DNA of 64,000 nt from JAVJST01 sp965229715 (GCA_965229715.1 CBDDJL010000002.1:1798001-1862000), one strand, 5' to 3'; positions 26,063 through 35,479 are shown, numbered from the stretch's first letter. Notes: generated by a model from the letters alone, not told the origin. A program made the numbers and translations.

Positions 26063-27325
26063 ATGAACAATGCCGATGCTGTCAAGGCCCTGAGCGGCGT
26101 CAAGATTCTCGACATGACCCATGTCCAGTCGGGTCCCACCTGTACCCAGCTTCTGGCCTGGTTCGGCGCCGATGTCATCAAGGTCGAACGCCCGGGGGTC
26201 GGCGATGCGACGCGCAAGCAGCTGGTCGATAAGCCGGGCGCCGACAGCCTCTATTTCACCATGCTGAATCACAACAAGCGCTCGGTGACGCTGAACCCGA
26301 AGACCGAGAAGGGCGCCGAGATCTTCACCAAACTGATCCAGCACTGCGATGTGATGGTCGAAAACTTCGCACCGGGCGCGCTCGATCGCATGGGCTTTTC
26401 CTGGGAGCGTATCCAGGAGATCAATCCGCGCATGATCTACGCGTCGGTCAAGGGCTTTGGGCCCGGCCCCTACGAGGATTGCAAGGTTTATGAGAACGTG
26501 GCGCAGTGTGCTGGCGGTTCCGCATCGACCACAGGCATGTTGGGCGAGGTGCCAATGGTGACCGGCGCGCAGATTGGCGATTCCGGTACCGGGCTACACC
26601 TTGCGCTCGGTATCGTGACCGCGCTGTTCCACCGCGAGCACTCGGGCCGAGGGCAACGCGTCTCGTGCGCCATGCAGGACGGTGTGCTCAATCTTTGCCG
26701 GGTCAAGCTGCGCGATCAGCAGCGCCTCGAAGCGGGACCGCTCAAGGAATACTCCCAGTATGGCGAGGGTATTCCGTTCGGCGATGCGACGCCGCGTGCG
26801 GGCAACGATTCGGGTGGCGGTCAGCCGGGGCGCATTCTCAAGTGCAAGGGCTGGGAGACCGATCCCAACGCCTATACCTATTTCATCACCCAGGCGGCCG
26901 TGTGGAAGAACATCTGCGATGTCATCGGCAAGCCCGAATGGAAGGATGATCCCGAATGGGCCACACCGGACGCTCGTCTGCCGAAACTGAATGAAGTGTT
27001 CGACACCATCGAGGCCTGGACCATGACGAAGACCAAGTTCGAGGTCATGGAAATCTGCAACCCGTTGAACATTCCGGTCGGCCCCATCCTGTCGATGAAG
27101 GAACTGGCCGAGGAATCGAGCCTCAAGGAAAACGGCACCATCGTCGAGGTCGACCATCCGGAACGCGGGCCTTATCTGACGGTCGGTAATCCGATCAAGC
27201 TCTCAGACTCGCCGAGCGAGGTCGAACGCTCGCCGCTGCTCGGCGAACACACCGATGATATCCTCGCCGAACTCGGCTACAGCGAGGACGACATCAAGGC
27301 CGCCAAAGAGGCCGAGGCCGTTTAG
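26063..27325 (+). CDS. frc: Formyl-CoA:oxalate CoA-transferase
   Basis: A class III CoA-transferase of 420 residues that moves CoA from formyl-CoA to oxalate, giving oxalyl-CoA and formate. The catalytic Asp173 is in GAQIGDSGTG, Gln22 is in THVQSGP, and the active-site glycine loop (DSGGGQPG) followed by LKCKGWETD is typical of true formyl-CoA transferases rather than generic CaiB enzymes. The ATG at 26063 is chosen; the frame extends upstream, but the family N-terminus begins here. It lies 141 bp after oxc in the same direction, and the two enzymes form a catalytic cycle. Confidence 0.95.
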   Translation: MNNADAVKALSGVKILDMTHVQSGPTCTQLLAWFGADVIKVERPGVGDATRKQLVDKPGADSLYFTMLNHNKRSVTLNPKTEKGAEIFTKLIQHCDVMVENFAPGALDRMGFSWERIQEINPRMIYASVKGFGPGPYEDCKVYENVAQCAGGSASTTGMLGEVPMVTGAQIGDSGTGLHLALGIVTALFHREHSGRGQRVSCAMQDGVLNLCRVKLRDQQRLEAGPLKEYSQYGEGIPFGDATPRAGNDSGGGQPGRILKCKGWETDPNAYTYFITQAAVWKNICDVIGKPEWKDDPEWATPDARLPKLNEVFDTIEAWTMTKTKFEVMEICNPLNIPVGPILSMKELAEESSLKENGTIVEVDHPERGPYLTVGNPIKLSDSPSEVERSPLLGEHTDDILAELGYSEDDIKAAKEAEAV

Positions 27326-27346
27326 GCCTGCACGCAGGAGATAGAT

Positions 27347-28264
27347 ATGCGCATCATCGTCATGGGCCAGCAGGCTTTCGGCAAGGATGTCCTCGCCAAG
27401 CTGTTGGACGACGGCAAGGACGAGATTGTTGCGGTCTATTGCGAGCCCGACCGGGAGGGTAAACCGGTCGATCCGATCAAGGAGCTCGCCGAGGAGAAGG
27501 GCCTACCGGTCTGTCAACCAGCACACTTCAAGGACAGCAAAACGCTGGATGCGTTGAAGGCGCTGGAGGCCGACCTCATGGTTATGGCTTTCGTCAACGT
27601 CTTCGTACCCGAGGAAGCCCGCGACGCGCCGACCCACGGATCGATCTGTTTCCACCCGTCGCTGCTGCCTCTGCATCGCGGACCGTCGGCGGTCAATTGG
27701 CCGATCATCATGGGAAGCACCAAGTCGGGCTATTCGTGGTTCTATCCGACGGACGGTCTCGACGAGGGCGATGTGCTGATGCAGTGGGCTTGCCCGATCG
27801 AGCCGGACGACACGGTCATCGATCTCTATTTCAAGAAGATCTACCCGCATGCGGTCGCATCCGTTCTCGATGTCGTCGATCATTACCGCGACGGCAACCC
27901 GTCGCGGATCGAACAGAACGAGGCCGACGCAACGTACGAACGCCGCTGCACGACGCGGCATTCCCGCATCGACTGGAACAAGCCGGTCAAGCAGGTCTAT
28001 GACCTGATCCGCGGCACCAATCCGGCGCCAGGCGCCTGGACCACGGTCAGCGGCGCTGAACTCGGCGTATTCGACTGTGAGCGAGTCGACGGCGACGGCA
28101 TCAGCGGTCGGGTAATGGATGTGTCCGAAGATGGCGTCACCGTTCAATGCGTCGGCGGCCGTATCCGCATCAAGCGTGTCCGGCCGGCGGGCGAAGGCAA
28201 GATACCGGCCGCCGAGTGGGCCGCGGCCGCAGAAATCGAGACCGGCAGCGAACTCGGCGACTGA
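27347..28264 (+). CDS. Formyltransferase-fold protein related to 10-formyl-THF hydrolase (N-terminal domain of ALDH1L)
   Basis: A 305-residue protein with an N-terminal formyltransferase domain (1-200) and a C-terminal FMT_C-like barrel (about 205-300). The catalytic His103 (FHPSLLPLHRG) and Asp142 (LDEGDVL) match the hydrolase active site. The overall pattern (HRGPSAVNW, TYERR, IDWNKPVKQVYDLIRG...PGAWT) resembles the hydrolase half of 10-formyltetrahydrofolate dehydrogenase more than methionyl-tRNA formyltransferase. No aldehyde dehydrogenase domain is attached. AGGAG precedes the ATG, 21 bp after frc. Placed between frc and formate-THF ligase, it may hydrolyse 10-formyl-THF, or exchange formyl groups between CoA and THF; the latter is speculation. 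Confidence 0.8.
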   Translation: MRIIVMGQQAFGKDVLAKLLDDGKDEIVAVYCEPDREGKPVDPIKELAEEKGLPVCQPAHFKDSKTLDALKALEADLMVMAFVNVFVPEEARDAPTHGSICFHPSLLPLHRGPSAVNWPIIMGSTKSGYSWFYPTDGLDEGDVLMQWACPIEPDDTVIDLYFKKIYPHAVASVLDVVDHYRDGNPSRIEQNEADATYERRCTTRHSRIDWNKPVKQVYDLIRGTNPAPGAWTTVSGAELGVFDCERVDGDGISGRVMDVSEDGVTVQCVGGRIRIKRVRPAGEGKIPAAEWAAAAEIETGSELGD

Positions 28265-28423
28265 AACGCAGTTAACCGCGGGGAGACGGCAGGAGAAAAC
28301 TGAACGTCGCGCATACGCAGAAGTCGGTTGACGTTTTACCGTTGACTCGCGACAACCCGGGTTCCGTCGAATGCGGGCCGGATTTTACGCAAGATTGCCA
28401 TAACCCATGACAAGGGGGGTCAG

Positions 28424-30097
28424 ATGCCCAAGAGCGATATCGAGATCGCACGCGAAGCCAAGATGCAGCCCATCGCCGAAATCGGCGATAAGATCGGTAT
28501 TCCGTCAGATGCTTTGCTGCCGTTCGGACACACCAAGGCGAAGGTTTCCTTCGATTTCATCAATTCCGTTAAAAAGAAGCGCGACGGCAAGCTGATCCTT
28601 GTCACCGCGATCACGCCGACGCCGGCCGGCGAAGGCAAGACGACGACCACGGTCGGTCTCGGCGACGGCCTGAACCGGATCGGCAAGAACGCCATGATCT
28701 GCCTGCGCGAGCCGTCGCTCGGCCCGTGCTTCGGCATGAAGGGCGGCGCCGCCGGCGGCGGTTATGCTCAGGTCGTGCCGATGGAGGATATCAACCTTCA
28801 CTTCACCGGCGATTTCCACGCCATCGGTATTGCGCACAACCTGCTGTCGGCGATGGTCGACAATCACATCTACTGGGGGAACGAGCTCAATATCGACACG
28901 CGTCGCGTCGTCTACCGCCGCGTAATGGACATGAACGACCGCGCGCTTCGCCAGATCGTCAATTCGCTCGGCGGAGTCGCCAACGGCTTCAGCCGCGAAG
29001 ACGGATTCGACATCACGGTCGCCTCGGAAATCATGGCGATCTTCTGTCTCTCCAACGATCTCGATGACCTGACGACACGCCTCGGCAACATCGTCGTCGC
29101 TTATACCCGAGATCGCAAGCCGGTTCGCGCCAAGCAGATCAAGGCGCCGGGTGCCATGGCCGTACTGCTCAAGGACGCGCTGATGCCGAACCTTGTGCAG
29201 ACGCTCGAAAATAATCCGGCGTTCATCCACGGCGGTCCGTTCGCCAACATCGCGCACGGTTGTAACTCGGTCATCGCCACCAAGACCGCGCTCAAGCTGT
29301 GCGATTACGTGGTCACCGAGGCCGGCTTCGGCGCCGATCTTGGCGCTGAAAAGTTCTTCGACATCAAGTGCCGCAAGGCGGGCCTCAAGCCGGCTGCAGC
29401 GGTGATCGTCGCCACGGTCCGAGCACTGAAGATGCACGGCGGCGTCGGCAAGGAGGACCTCGGAAAGGAAAACGTCGCGGCGGTCAAGAAGGGCTGCGAG
29501 AACCTCGCCCGTCACATCAAGAACGTGAAGTCGTTCGGCGTGCCCGTGGTCGTCGCTATCAACCAGTTCATCAACGACACGGACAAGGAACTGAAGGCCG
29601 TGCGCACGACCGCAAAGGGTCTCGGCGCCGAGGCGATCATCGCCAGCCACTGGGCCAACGGCGGCGCCGGCACCGAAGAACTGGCGAAACATGTCGTCAA
29701 GCTGGCCGATAGCGGCAAAGCCAAGTTCAAGCCGTTGTATCCGGACAACATGAAACTGGAAGAAAAGATCCGCACCATCGCCAAGAAACTCTATGGTGCG
29801 AAGGACATCAGCTTCGATTCGAAAGTCGCCAATCAGTTCAAGGAACTCGAAGACGGTGGTTTCGGCAAGTTTCCGGTCTGCATGGCCAAGACCCAGTACA
29901 GCTTCTCGACGGACCCGAGTTCAAAGGGTGCGCCGAGCGGTCATACCATACCGGTCCGCGAGCTCCGGCTCTCGGCAGGCGCCGAGTTCATCGTCGCCAT
30001 TACCGGTGAAATTATGACCATGCCGGGTCTGCCGCGCGTGCCGGCGGCCAACAAGATTCTGATCAACAAGAAGGGCCAGATCGAAGGCCTGTTCTAA
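28424..30097 (+). CDS. fhs: Formate-tetrahydrofolate ligase
   Basis: A 557-residue ATP-dependent ligase making 10-formyl-THF from formate and THF. The phosphate-binding loop is TPTPAGEGKTTTTVGL, and the REPSLGPCFGMKGGAAGGGYAQV segment and GGPFANIAHGCNSV are family signatures. Length agrees with the usual 555-560 residues. AAGGGGGG lies 6 nt before the ATG. In this context it assimilates formate released from oxalate, complementing oxidation by the formate dehydrogenase. The 159-bp gap before it may hold its own promoter, because TTGACG/TTGACT hexamers occur around 28330-28350. Confidence 0.97.
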   Translation: MPKSDIEIAREAKMQPIAEIGDKIGIPSDALLPFGHTKAKVSFDFINSVKKKRDGKLILVTAITPTPAGEGKTTTTVGLGDGLNRIGKNAMICLREPSLGPCFGMKGGAAGGGYAQVVPMEDINLHFTGDFHAIGIAHNLLSAMVDNHIYWGNELNIDTRRVVYRRVMDMNDRALRQIVNSLGGVANGFSREDGFDITVASEIMAIFCLSNDLDDLTTRLGNIVVAYTRDRKPVRAKQIKAPGAMAVLLKDALMPNLVQTLENNPAFIHGGPFANIAHGCNSVIATKTALKLCDYVVTEAGFGADLGAEKFFDIKCRKAGLKPAAAVIVATVRALKMHGGVGKEDLGKENVAAVKKGCENLARHIKNVKSFGVPVVVAINQFINDTDKELKAVRTTAKGLGAEAIIASHWANGGAGTEELAKHVVKLADSGKAKFKPLYPDNMKLEEKIRTIAKKLYGAKDISFDSKVANQFKELEDGGFGKFPVCMAKTQYSFSTDPSSKGAPSGHTIPVRELRLSAGAEFIVAITGEIMTMPGLPRVPAANKILINKKGQIEGLF

Positions 30098-30114
30098 GAT
30101 ATTCGGATATCCGG

Positions 30115-30131
30115 CCGCGGCGGTGCCGCGG
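30115..30131. terminator. GC-rich hairpin between fhs and usp
   Basis: CCGCGGC (30115-30121) and GCCGCGG (30125-30131) form a 7-bp stem with a 3-nt loop. There is no T-run, so it may stabilise the upstream mRNA rather than terminate. Confidence 0.4.
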
Positions 30132-30159
30132 TCGGACATTCGGGAAGGAGAATACCGTC

Positions 30160-31020
30160 ATGACCATTCGCTCCATTCTTGTCGCAGTACGCGGGGACGG
30201 ACATGGAGAAGTGGTCATGAACCATGCGCTAGCCCTGGCCCGCCAGTGCAACGCCCATATCGACGTCATGCACGCCCGGGCTCGGCCCGAGGATCTGATT
30301 CCCTACGGCGTGCTGATGACAGATGCGATGCGCAAGACGATCTTGGAATCGGCTGCGGGTAATGCCGAACAGGAAGAAGGCCGCGTCCGCGATCTGTTCA
30401 GTGAATACTGCAAGAAAAACGGACTGGAAACCGTCGACTCCGTCGAGGGCGCGAACGCTGATCGAGTTACCGTCAGTTGGCACGAAGTCACCGGCAAACA
30501 GGCCGATCTGATCGGTGTCTGGGGGCGTCTTGCCGACCTGATCTGCGTTGCGAAGCCGACGAAGGATCTCGGCCAGAACACCCTTGAGGCAGCATTGATG
30601 CAGACCGGCACGCCGACCGTGTTGTGCGCGAAGACAGCGCCCGATGTGATCGGCAAGCATCCGGTTATCGCCTGGAACGGTTCCGCCGAAGCGTCCAGCA
30701 CGGTGAAGGCCGTTCTCGATCTCCTGACAGCGGCCGATAAGGTCACGATTCTGTCGGCCGATCCGGCCAAGGAGTCGCACGATCTTGCGGCGGAAGACCT
30801 GCAACGTTTCCTCAGCAAACACGGTGTTACCACCGATATCAGGTTGTTTGGCAAATCGGATAACATCGGTTCTCGGTTACTGGATGAAACAAAGGCTGCC
30901 GGCGGCGATCTGCTGGTCATGGGAGCCTACGGCCGAAGCCGGCGGCGCGAGCTTGTGTTCGGAGGCGCGACTGAGCACGTTGTCCGTAACGCGGCATTGC
31001 CGGTTCTTCTCGGCCACTGA
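30160..31020 (+). CDS. Tandem universal stress protein (UspA family)
   Basis: A 286-residue cytosolic protein with two Usp domains (about 1-150 and 165-286). The first begins MTIRSILVAVRG; the second ends with the ATP-binding pattern VMGAYGRSRRRELVFGGATEHVV. Only the second domain keeps the full G-x2-G-x9-G(S/T) motif, so nucleotide binding is probably restricted to it. AAGGAG precedes the ATG, 62 bp after fhs. A role in the stress response to oxalate or formate is possible but not shown. Confidence 0.87.
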   Translation: MTIRSILVAVRGDGHGEVVMNHALALARQCNAHIDVMHARARPEDLIPYGVLMTDAMRKTILESAAGNAEQEEGRVRDLFSEYCKKNGLETVDSVEGANADRVTVSWHEVTGKQADLIGVWGRLADLICVAKPTKDLGQNTLEAALMQTGTPTVLCAKTAPDVIGKHPVIAWNGSAEASSTVKAVLDLLTAADKVTILSADPAKESHDLAAEDLQRFLSKHGVTTDIRLFGKSDNIGSRLLDETKAAGGDLLVMGAYGRSRRRELVFGGATEHVVRNAALPVLLGH

Positions 31021-31058
31021 CCTGGTTCGATCCACTATCGTAATGAAGGGAGGACGCC

Positions 31059-32057
31059 GTGAGCGACGCCCCATCGACCATGACTGTTGTCGAAATCACC
31101 GAGAGCGGCGGACCCGAAGTCCTTAAGCCGGCGGAACGGCCTGTACCGGTCCCGGCGGACGGCGAGGTCTTGATCAAGGTTGTGGCGGCCGGCGTCAACC
31201 GGCCGGACGTGTTGCAGCGTCTCGGCGGTTATCCGCCACCGCCGGGCGCATCGGATATTCCAGGGCTCGAGATCGCCGGCACGGTCGTCGCGCTCGGCGA
31301 CAATGCCGACGGTATTCCGATCGGCGACAATGTTTGTGCGCTGGTCACCGGGGGCGGTTACGCCGAATATTGTGTGGCGCCGGCTTCACAGTGTCTGCCG
31401 GTGCCCAATGGGCTTTCCATGAGCGAAGCGGCCGCCTTGCCTGAAACCTTTTTCACGGTCTGGAACAATGTTTTCGACCGCTCGGCCCTTCAATCGGGCG
31501 AGTCGTTTCTCGTCCACGGTGGCTCGTCCGGTATCGGCACAACGGCGATCCAGATGGCGCGGGCGATGGGTGCACGCGTCTTCGCGACCGCCGGTTCGCC
31601 CGAGAAATGCAAAGCCTGCGAGGATCTTGGCGCTGAGCGCGCCATCAACTATCGCGAAGAGGATTTCGTCGCCATCGCCAAGGAAGCGACCGACGGCGGG
31701 CTCGACGTGATTCTCGATATGGTCGGTGGCGACTATATCCAAAAGAATATCAAGGCGCTCAGGCCCGAAGGGCGGCTTTGCTACATCGCATTTCTCGGCG
31801 GTTCCAAGGCCGAGATCGATCTGTTGCCGGTCATGCTGAAGCGCTTGACCCTGACCGGCTCTACGCTTCGCGCCTCTTCAGTCTCGTTCAAGGCGGCGAT
31901 TGCCGACAATCTGCGCGCAAAGATCTGGCCTCTGATCGAAAGTGGCGATATCCGGCCTGTTATGCATAGCAGCTTTCCGTTGACCGAGGCTGCCGATGCT
32001 CATGCGCTGATGGAATCGAGCGCCCATATCGGTAAGATCGTACTGACAATCGATTGA
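31059..32057 (+). CDS. NAD(P)H-quinone oxidoreductase (zinc-independent MDR, PIG3/QOR-like)
   Basis: A 332-residue medium-chain reductase without zinc ligands. The family pattern is clear: AAGVNRPDVLQRLGGYPPPPGASDIPGLE at the N-terminus and the nucleotide loop VHGGSSGIGTTAIQ. Close relatives (PIG3 group) reduce o-quinones with NADPH. The start is GTG with GGGAGG 6 nt upstream; an ATG seven codons later is the alternative. It follows the usp gene by 38 bp and is probably co-transcribed. Confidence 0.88.
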   Translation: MSDAPSTMTVVEITESGGPEVLKPAERPVPVPADGEVLIKVVAAGVNRPDVLQRLGGYPPPPGASDIPGLEIAGTVVALGDNADGIPIGDNVCALVTGGGYAEYCVAPASQCLPVPNGLSMSEAAALPETFFTVWNNVFDRSALQSGESFLVHGGSSGIGTTAIQMARAMGARVFATAGSPEKCKACEDLGAERAINYREEDFVAIAKEATDGGLDVILDMVGGDYIQKNIKALRPEGRLCYIAFLGGSKAEIDLLPVMLKRLTLTGSTLRASSVSFKAAIADNLRAKIWPLIESGDIRPVMHSSFPLTEAADAHALMESSAHIGKIVLTID

Positions 32058-32114
32058 CTCCCCGTCATGCTGCGTCGCGCGTGAATAACGGCTCACAAGG
32101 GCGAAGACCGCAGC

Positions 32115-33383
32115 ATGGACCAATTTTCTCTCCCGAAAAACGACGTACCGCACGTCACGGTGATCGGTGCCGGCATCGTCGGCGTGGCGGCGGCGCTCGA
32201 ACTCAACAAGGCCGGCCTCGGCGTCCGGATCGTCGATCGCATTCCACCGGGCGAGGGCTGCTCGCATGGCAATGCAGGGGTCTTCGCCGCCGCGTCCGCC
32301 ACGCCGCTCGCCAGTCCCGAAACGATGCTCAAGGTGCCGGGCTGGATGCTCACGCCGGACGGTCCGTTGCATATCCGTCTGCGGTATCTGCCGCGCCTGC
32401 TGCCCTGGCTGACGCGTTTCGGCTGGAACGGCATGTTCGGCGATCACGCCCATGCAACGGCGGCGATGCACGCATTGCTGGCGACGTCGCCCGACGATTA
32501 CGAAGCCCTCGCGCGCGAAGCCGGCGTCAGCGATCTGATCCGCCGCAACGGCTGGATATACGCCTACAACACCGAAGCCGAGCGCCGCAACAATCAGGCG
32601 CACCTTATCGAGGATTGCGAACGCGGGTTCCCGTTCGTGCCACTCGACAGCGGTCAATTGCAGGAGATGTTGCCCGGCATTTCCTCCCGCTATGTTGGTG
32701 GCGACCACATTCCCGGCGTCGGTCACACGATCAATCCGGGCCGGCTGGTCAAGGCATTGGCCGACATGGTCGTGCGTCGCGGCGGCCACGTCGTTGAGAC
32801 CACGGTTCGTGGATTTGAGCGCGATGGCAAACAGGTCACGGCGCTGGTAACGGAGCACGGGACTATGCCTGTCGACCGCCTGGTCATCGCCGCGGGCGCG
32901 TTTTCGGCGCGGTTGACCCGTCAGCTCGATGATCCCGTGCCGCTTGAAACCGAACGCGGGTATCACGTGATGATCGAAAGCGGCCGGGTGGCGGCGGAGA
33001 TTCCGGTCATGGATGCCGGTCTCAAGGCGGTCGTCACGCCCATGGAGCAGGGTGTGCGGGCTGCCGGGACGGTTGAGTTCGCAAGCCTCGATGCGCCGGA
33101 GAACCCGGCGCGGGCGCAAAATCTTCTGCGCATGGTACAACGTATGTACCCGGATCTCGATACCAGCCGTTACGAAACATGGATGGGCCGGCGTCCGACG
33201 CTGCCTGACAGCATGCCGGTGATCGACCGGGCTAGCCGGGTCGGCAATGTCGTCTATGCCTTCGGTCATCAGCACGTCGGACTGACGGGTGCGCCGGCGA
33301 CGGCGCGGCTCGTGCGCCAGCTGATCGAAGGCAAGGCGCCGAACATCGATATGTCGCCCTACAGCGCGCGTCGGTTCCGCTAG
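32115..33383 (+). CDS. FAD-dependent oxidoreductase, D-amino-acid dehydrogenase (DadA)-like
   Basis: A 422-residue DAO-type flavoenzyme. The Rossmann motif VTVIGAGIVGVAAALEL binds FAD, CSHGNAGVFAAAS is the DadA/small-subunit signature loop, and the C-terminal GRRPTLPDSMPVIDR and FGHQHVGLTGAPATARLV segments match DadA-like dehydrogenases. It probably oxidises a D-amino acid and passes electrons to the respiratory chain. It lies 57 bp after the quinone oxidoreductase. Substrate uncertain: D-hydroxyproline or D-alanine type enzymes share this pattern. Confidence 0.85.
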   Translation: MDQFSLPKNDVPHVTVIGAGIVGVAAALELNKAGLGVRIVDRIPPGEGCSHGNAGVFAAASATPLASPETMLKVPGWMLTPDGPLHIRLRYLPRLLPWLTRFGWNGMFGDHAHATAAMHALLATSPDDYEALAREAGVSDLIRRNGWIYAYNTEAERRNNQAHLIEDCERGFPFVPLDSGQLQEMLPGISSRYVGGDHIPGVGHTINPGRLVKALADMVVRRGGHVVETTVRGFERDGKQVTALVTEHGTMPVDRLVIAAGAFSARLTRQLDDPVPLETERGYHVMIESGRVAAEIPVMDAGLKAVVTPMEQGVRAAGTVEFASLDAPENPARAQNLLRMVQRMYPDLDTSRYETWMGRRPTLPDSMPVIDRASRVGNVVYAFGHQHVGLTGAPATARLVRQLIEGKAPNIDMSPYSARRFR

Positions 33384-33492
33384 GGTCTGGATAGGTACTG
33401 TGCCGGTGCCATCTCATTCGATCCGGTCCGCGTCGGCGAAGCAGGTGTCGTTCTTTGTCATGATTTGCCCATATTTTTTTGCAACTCTTTAA

Positions 33493-33517
33493 GATCGGGT
33501 CGGGTACGATCCCGATC
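33493..33517. other. Hairpin in the gap before the PotD-like gene
   Basis: GATCGGG (33493-33499) and CCCGATC (33511-33517) can pair around an 11-nt loop. It lies in the 163-bp gap between the DadA-like and PotD-like genes, 30 bp before the ATG. It could be a leader structure or operator. Confidence 0.35.
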
Positions 33518-33546
33518 CTCTGCTTCCGAGAGTTCGACAGCCGGCC

Positions 33547-34719
33547 ATGCCGAAACGCACTTCAGCCCAGATTTCCGCCGAGCGGACCGCCCGTGCTGCG
33601 CGCGCGTTTAGCCGCCGTCGCGTCTTGCACGGCGTTGTGGCCGCCGCAGCCGGTACGGCGGCGACAATCGGCCCTTGGCCGGTTCGCGCTGCGGGTTCGT
33701 CATCGGGCGAGTGCCGGGTTTTCATCTGGACCGGCTACTTCCCCGAGCCCTTCATCAAGAAATTCGAAAGCTCGACCGGTATCAAGCTGAAGATCATCGA
33801 TCTCGGCTCGAATGAACAGTTGCTCAATAAAATGCAGGCGACACGGGGCAGGGGGTTCGATCTCATCACTCCCACGCTGATGCGTGCCGATCAATGGCGC
33901 GGCCTCGACCTGTTGAAACCCTGGAATCCGCACAGATTGCCGCTCGACAACGTTACGCCGCGCTATCTCAAGGCGTCCGAGCGGGATTGGACCTGGACGT
34001 TGGGTCTCTATCATTTGCCGCACCTCTGGGGCACGGAAGCGCTGGCCTACCGTACCGATCAATTCGATACCGCATATGGCCGTCTCAGTCTTGGCGATCT
34101 GTGGCGTGACGACCTCAAGGGCCAGATTACGGGCCGGCCTCATTCGGTGATGGCTGGCATCGGCCGGTATCTGGCGTCGGTCGGCAAGTTGCCGCCATTC
34201 GAGGACGCCTATAAGAGCGAAGATGCGATGCGGTCGATATGGTCCGAGGTCACTCAGTTCGCGATTGAGCACAAGCCATGGTTCCGATCGTTCTGGAACG
34301 ATACTGAAAGCTTGCGCGATGCGTTTTTGCGCAACGGCGCCGTGCTCGGCCAGACTTGGGACGGGCCGATGATTGAGATCAAGAATGCCGGCGAACCGAT
34401 CAACTATATGGCGCCGCTCGAAGGGGCATTTGCTTGGTTGGATGGATTTTCGTTACCGGTCGGTGCGACAAATGTCGATCAGGCCTATGAGTTGGTAAAG
34501 GCCTGCTACGACCCCGAAAACGCAGCCTTACAGGCCTCTCTCAGCGGGTATAATCCTACTGTAGAAAACGCCGATAATTACTTGAAAGAAGACGCAAAAG
34601 AGGCTTTTAGGGATGCCTATCCGGGAGACGCGCTCGATCGCCTTTGGTGGTGGCCGACGGAACCGCAGTGGTACGCGGATCTACGAACCGGATTCCGCGA
34701 CCGCTTCATCGCCGCCTGA
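33547..34719 (+). CDS. Extracellular solute-binding protein, PotD/spermidine-putrescine type, Tat-exported
   Basis: A 390-residue periplasmic binding protein. A twin-arginine signal (SRRRVLHGVVAAAAG, ending PVRAA near residue 50) replaces the usual Sec signal. The mature part begins CRVFIWTGYFPEPFIKKFE, the usual first strand of polyamine/iron-type binding proteins, and contains NAGEPINYMAPLEGAFAWLDG and the C-terminal YNPTVENAD region. No ABC permease or ATPase genes adjoin it, so it is an orphan here. Ligand likely a polyamine or similar cation, not proven. The last 200 bp are less GC-rich than the flanks. Confidence 0.8.
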   Translation: MPKRTSAQISAERTARAARAFSRRRVLHGVVAAAAGTAATIGPWPVRAAGSSSGECRVFIWTGYFPEPFIKKFESSTGIKLKIIDLGSNEQLLNKMQATRGRGFDLITPTLMRADQWRGLDLLKPWNPHRLPLDNVTPRYLKASERDWTWTLGLYHLPHLWGTEALAYRTDQFDTAYGRLSLGDLWRDDLKGQITGRPHSVMAGIGRYLASVGKLPPFEDAYKSEDAMRSIWSEVTQFAIEHKPWFRSFWNDTESLRDAFLRNGAVLGQTWDGPMIEIKNAGEPINYMAPLEGAFAWLDGFSLPVGATNVDQAYELVKACYDPENAALQASLSGYNPTVENADNYLKEDAKEAFRDAYPGDALDRLWWWPTEPQWYADLRTGFRDRFIAA

Positions 34720-34843
34720 GTTCATCACGAAAATTTGGTGAGCCGATCCGATCCGATGTGTTAAAAGCGCGGAACAAACGGGGGTTGTCCATATGTCGCT
34801 GGGGGAGAGCGACGGACTGTCCTTTGACGAGGATAGAGAAACT

Positions 34844-35479
34844 ATGCACTTAGTCCGTCGAATCCTGGTTGCGAGCCTCCTCGCCGTGGCCAGTCTTGTT
34901 CCATCTGTCGAAGCCAAAGCCGACGAGTTGTCCGACGGCGCTCACGCGCTGATCGAGAGCATTGCCGACAGTGCAATTGTCGAACTTACCGATCCCGCGA
35001 TCAGTCGCGAGAAACGTAAAGAGCGCATGCGTGAACTGATGCACCGGTATTTCAATGTGCCGGGCATAGCGCAATGGGTCCTCGGCCGTCACTGGCGCAA
35101 GGCGACGGATGCCGAGCGCGAAGAGTATCTGAAGATCTACGAAGACCTGATGATCGAAACCTACGTCGATCGCTTCACCGGCTATAACGGTGAAACCGTC
35201 GAAGTGTTGAGTGTCGATGTACGCAACGGCAAGGACGCAATCGTCGCAACGAGTATCAGGCGGCCGGAAAACGTCGAGCCGCTCAAGGTCGATTGGCGGG
35301 TGCGTGAGTTTGACGGTGTTTACCGGGTCATCGACATCATGGTCGAAGGCGTCAGCATGGGACAGGCGCAGCGTTCGGAATTCAGTTCGGTCATCAACAA
35401 CAACGGCGGCGACCTGAGCGAGTTCCTGAAGACCCTTCGCCAACGCGTGGAGACGGCCTCGGCGGCCGGTACCGGTTGA
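34844..35479 (+). CDS. hpnM: Hopanoid biosynthesis-associated protein HpnM (MlaC/Ttg2D-type periplasmic protein)
   Basis: A 211-residue exported protein with a Sec signal (about 1-25) and an MlaC-like domain. Family pattern: RYFNVPGIAQWVLGRHWRKATDAEREEYLKIYEDLMIETYVDRF, then VDWRVREFDGVYRVIDIMVEGVSM. Such proteins carry lipids across the periplasm. The ATG at 34844 has GAGGAT upstream; a longer frame from 34793 would bury the signal peptide. Its stop overlaps the TTG start of hpnC, fixing it as the first gene of the hopanoid operon. Two more homologues lie at 51673-52940. Confidence 0.88.
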   Translation: MHLVRRILVASLLAVASLVPSVEAKADELSDGAHALIESIADSAIVELTDPAISREKRKERMRELMHRYFNVPGIAQWVLGRHWRKATDAEREEYLKIYEDLMIETYVDRFTGYNGETVEVLSVDVRNGKDAIVATSIRRPENVEPLKVDWRVREFDGVYRVIDIMVEGVSMGQAQRSEFSSVINNNGGDLSEFLKTLRQRVETASAAGTG

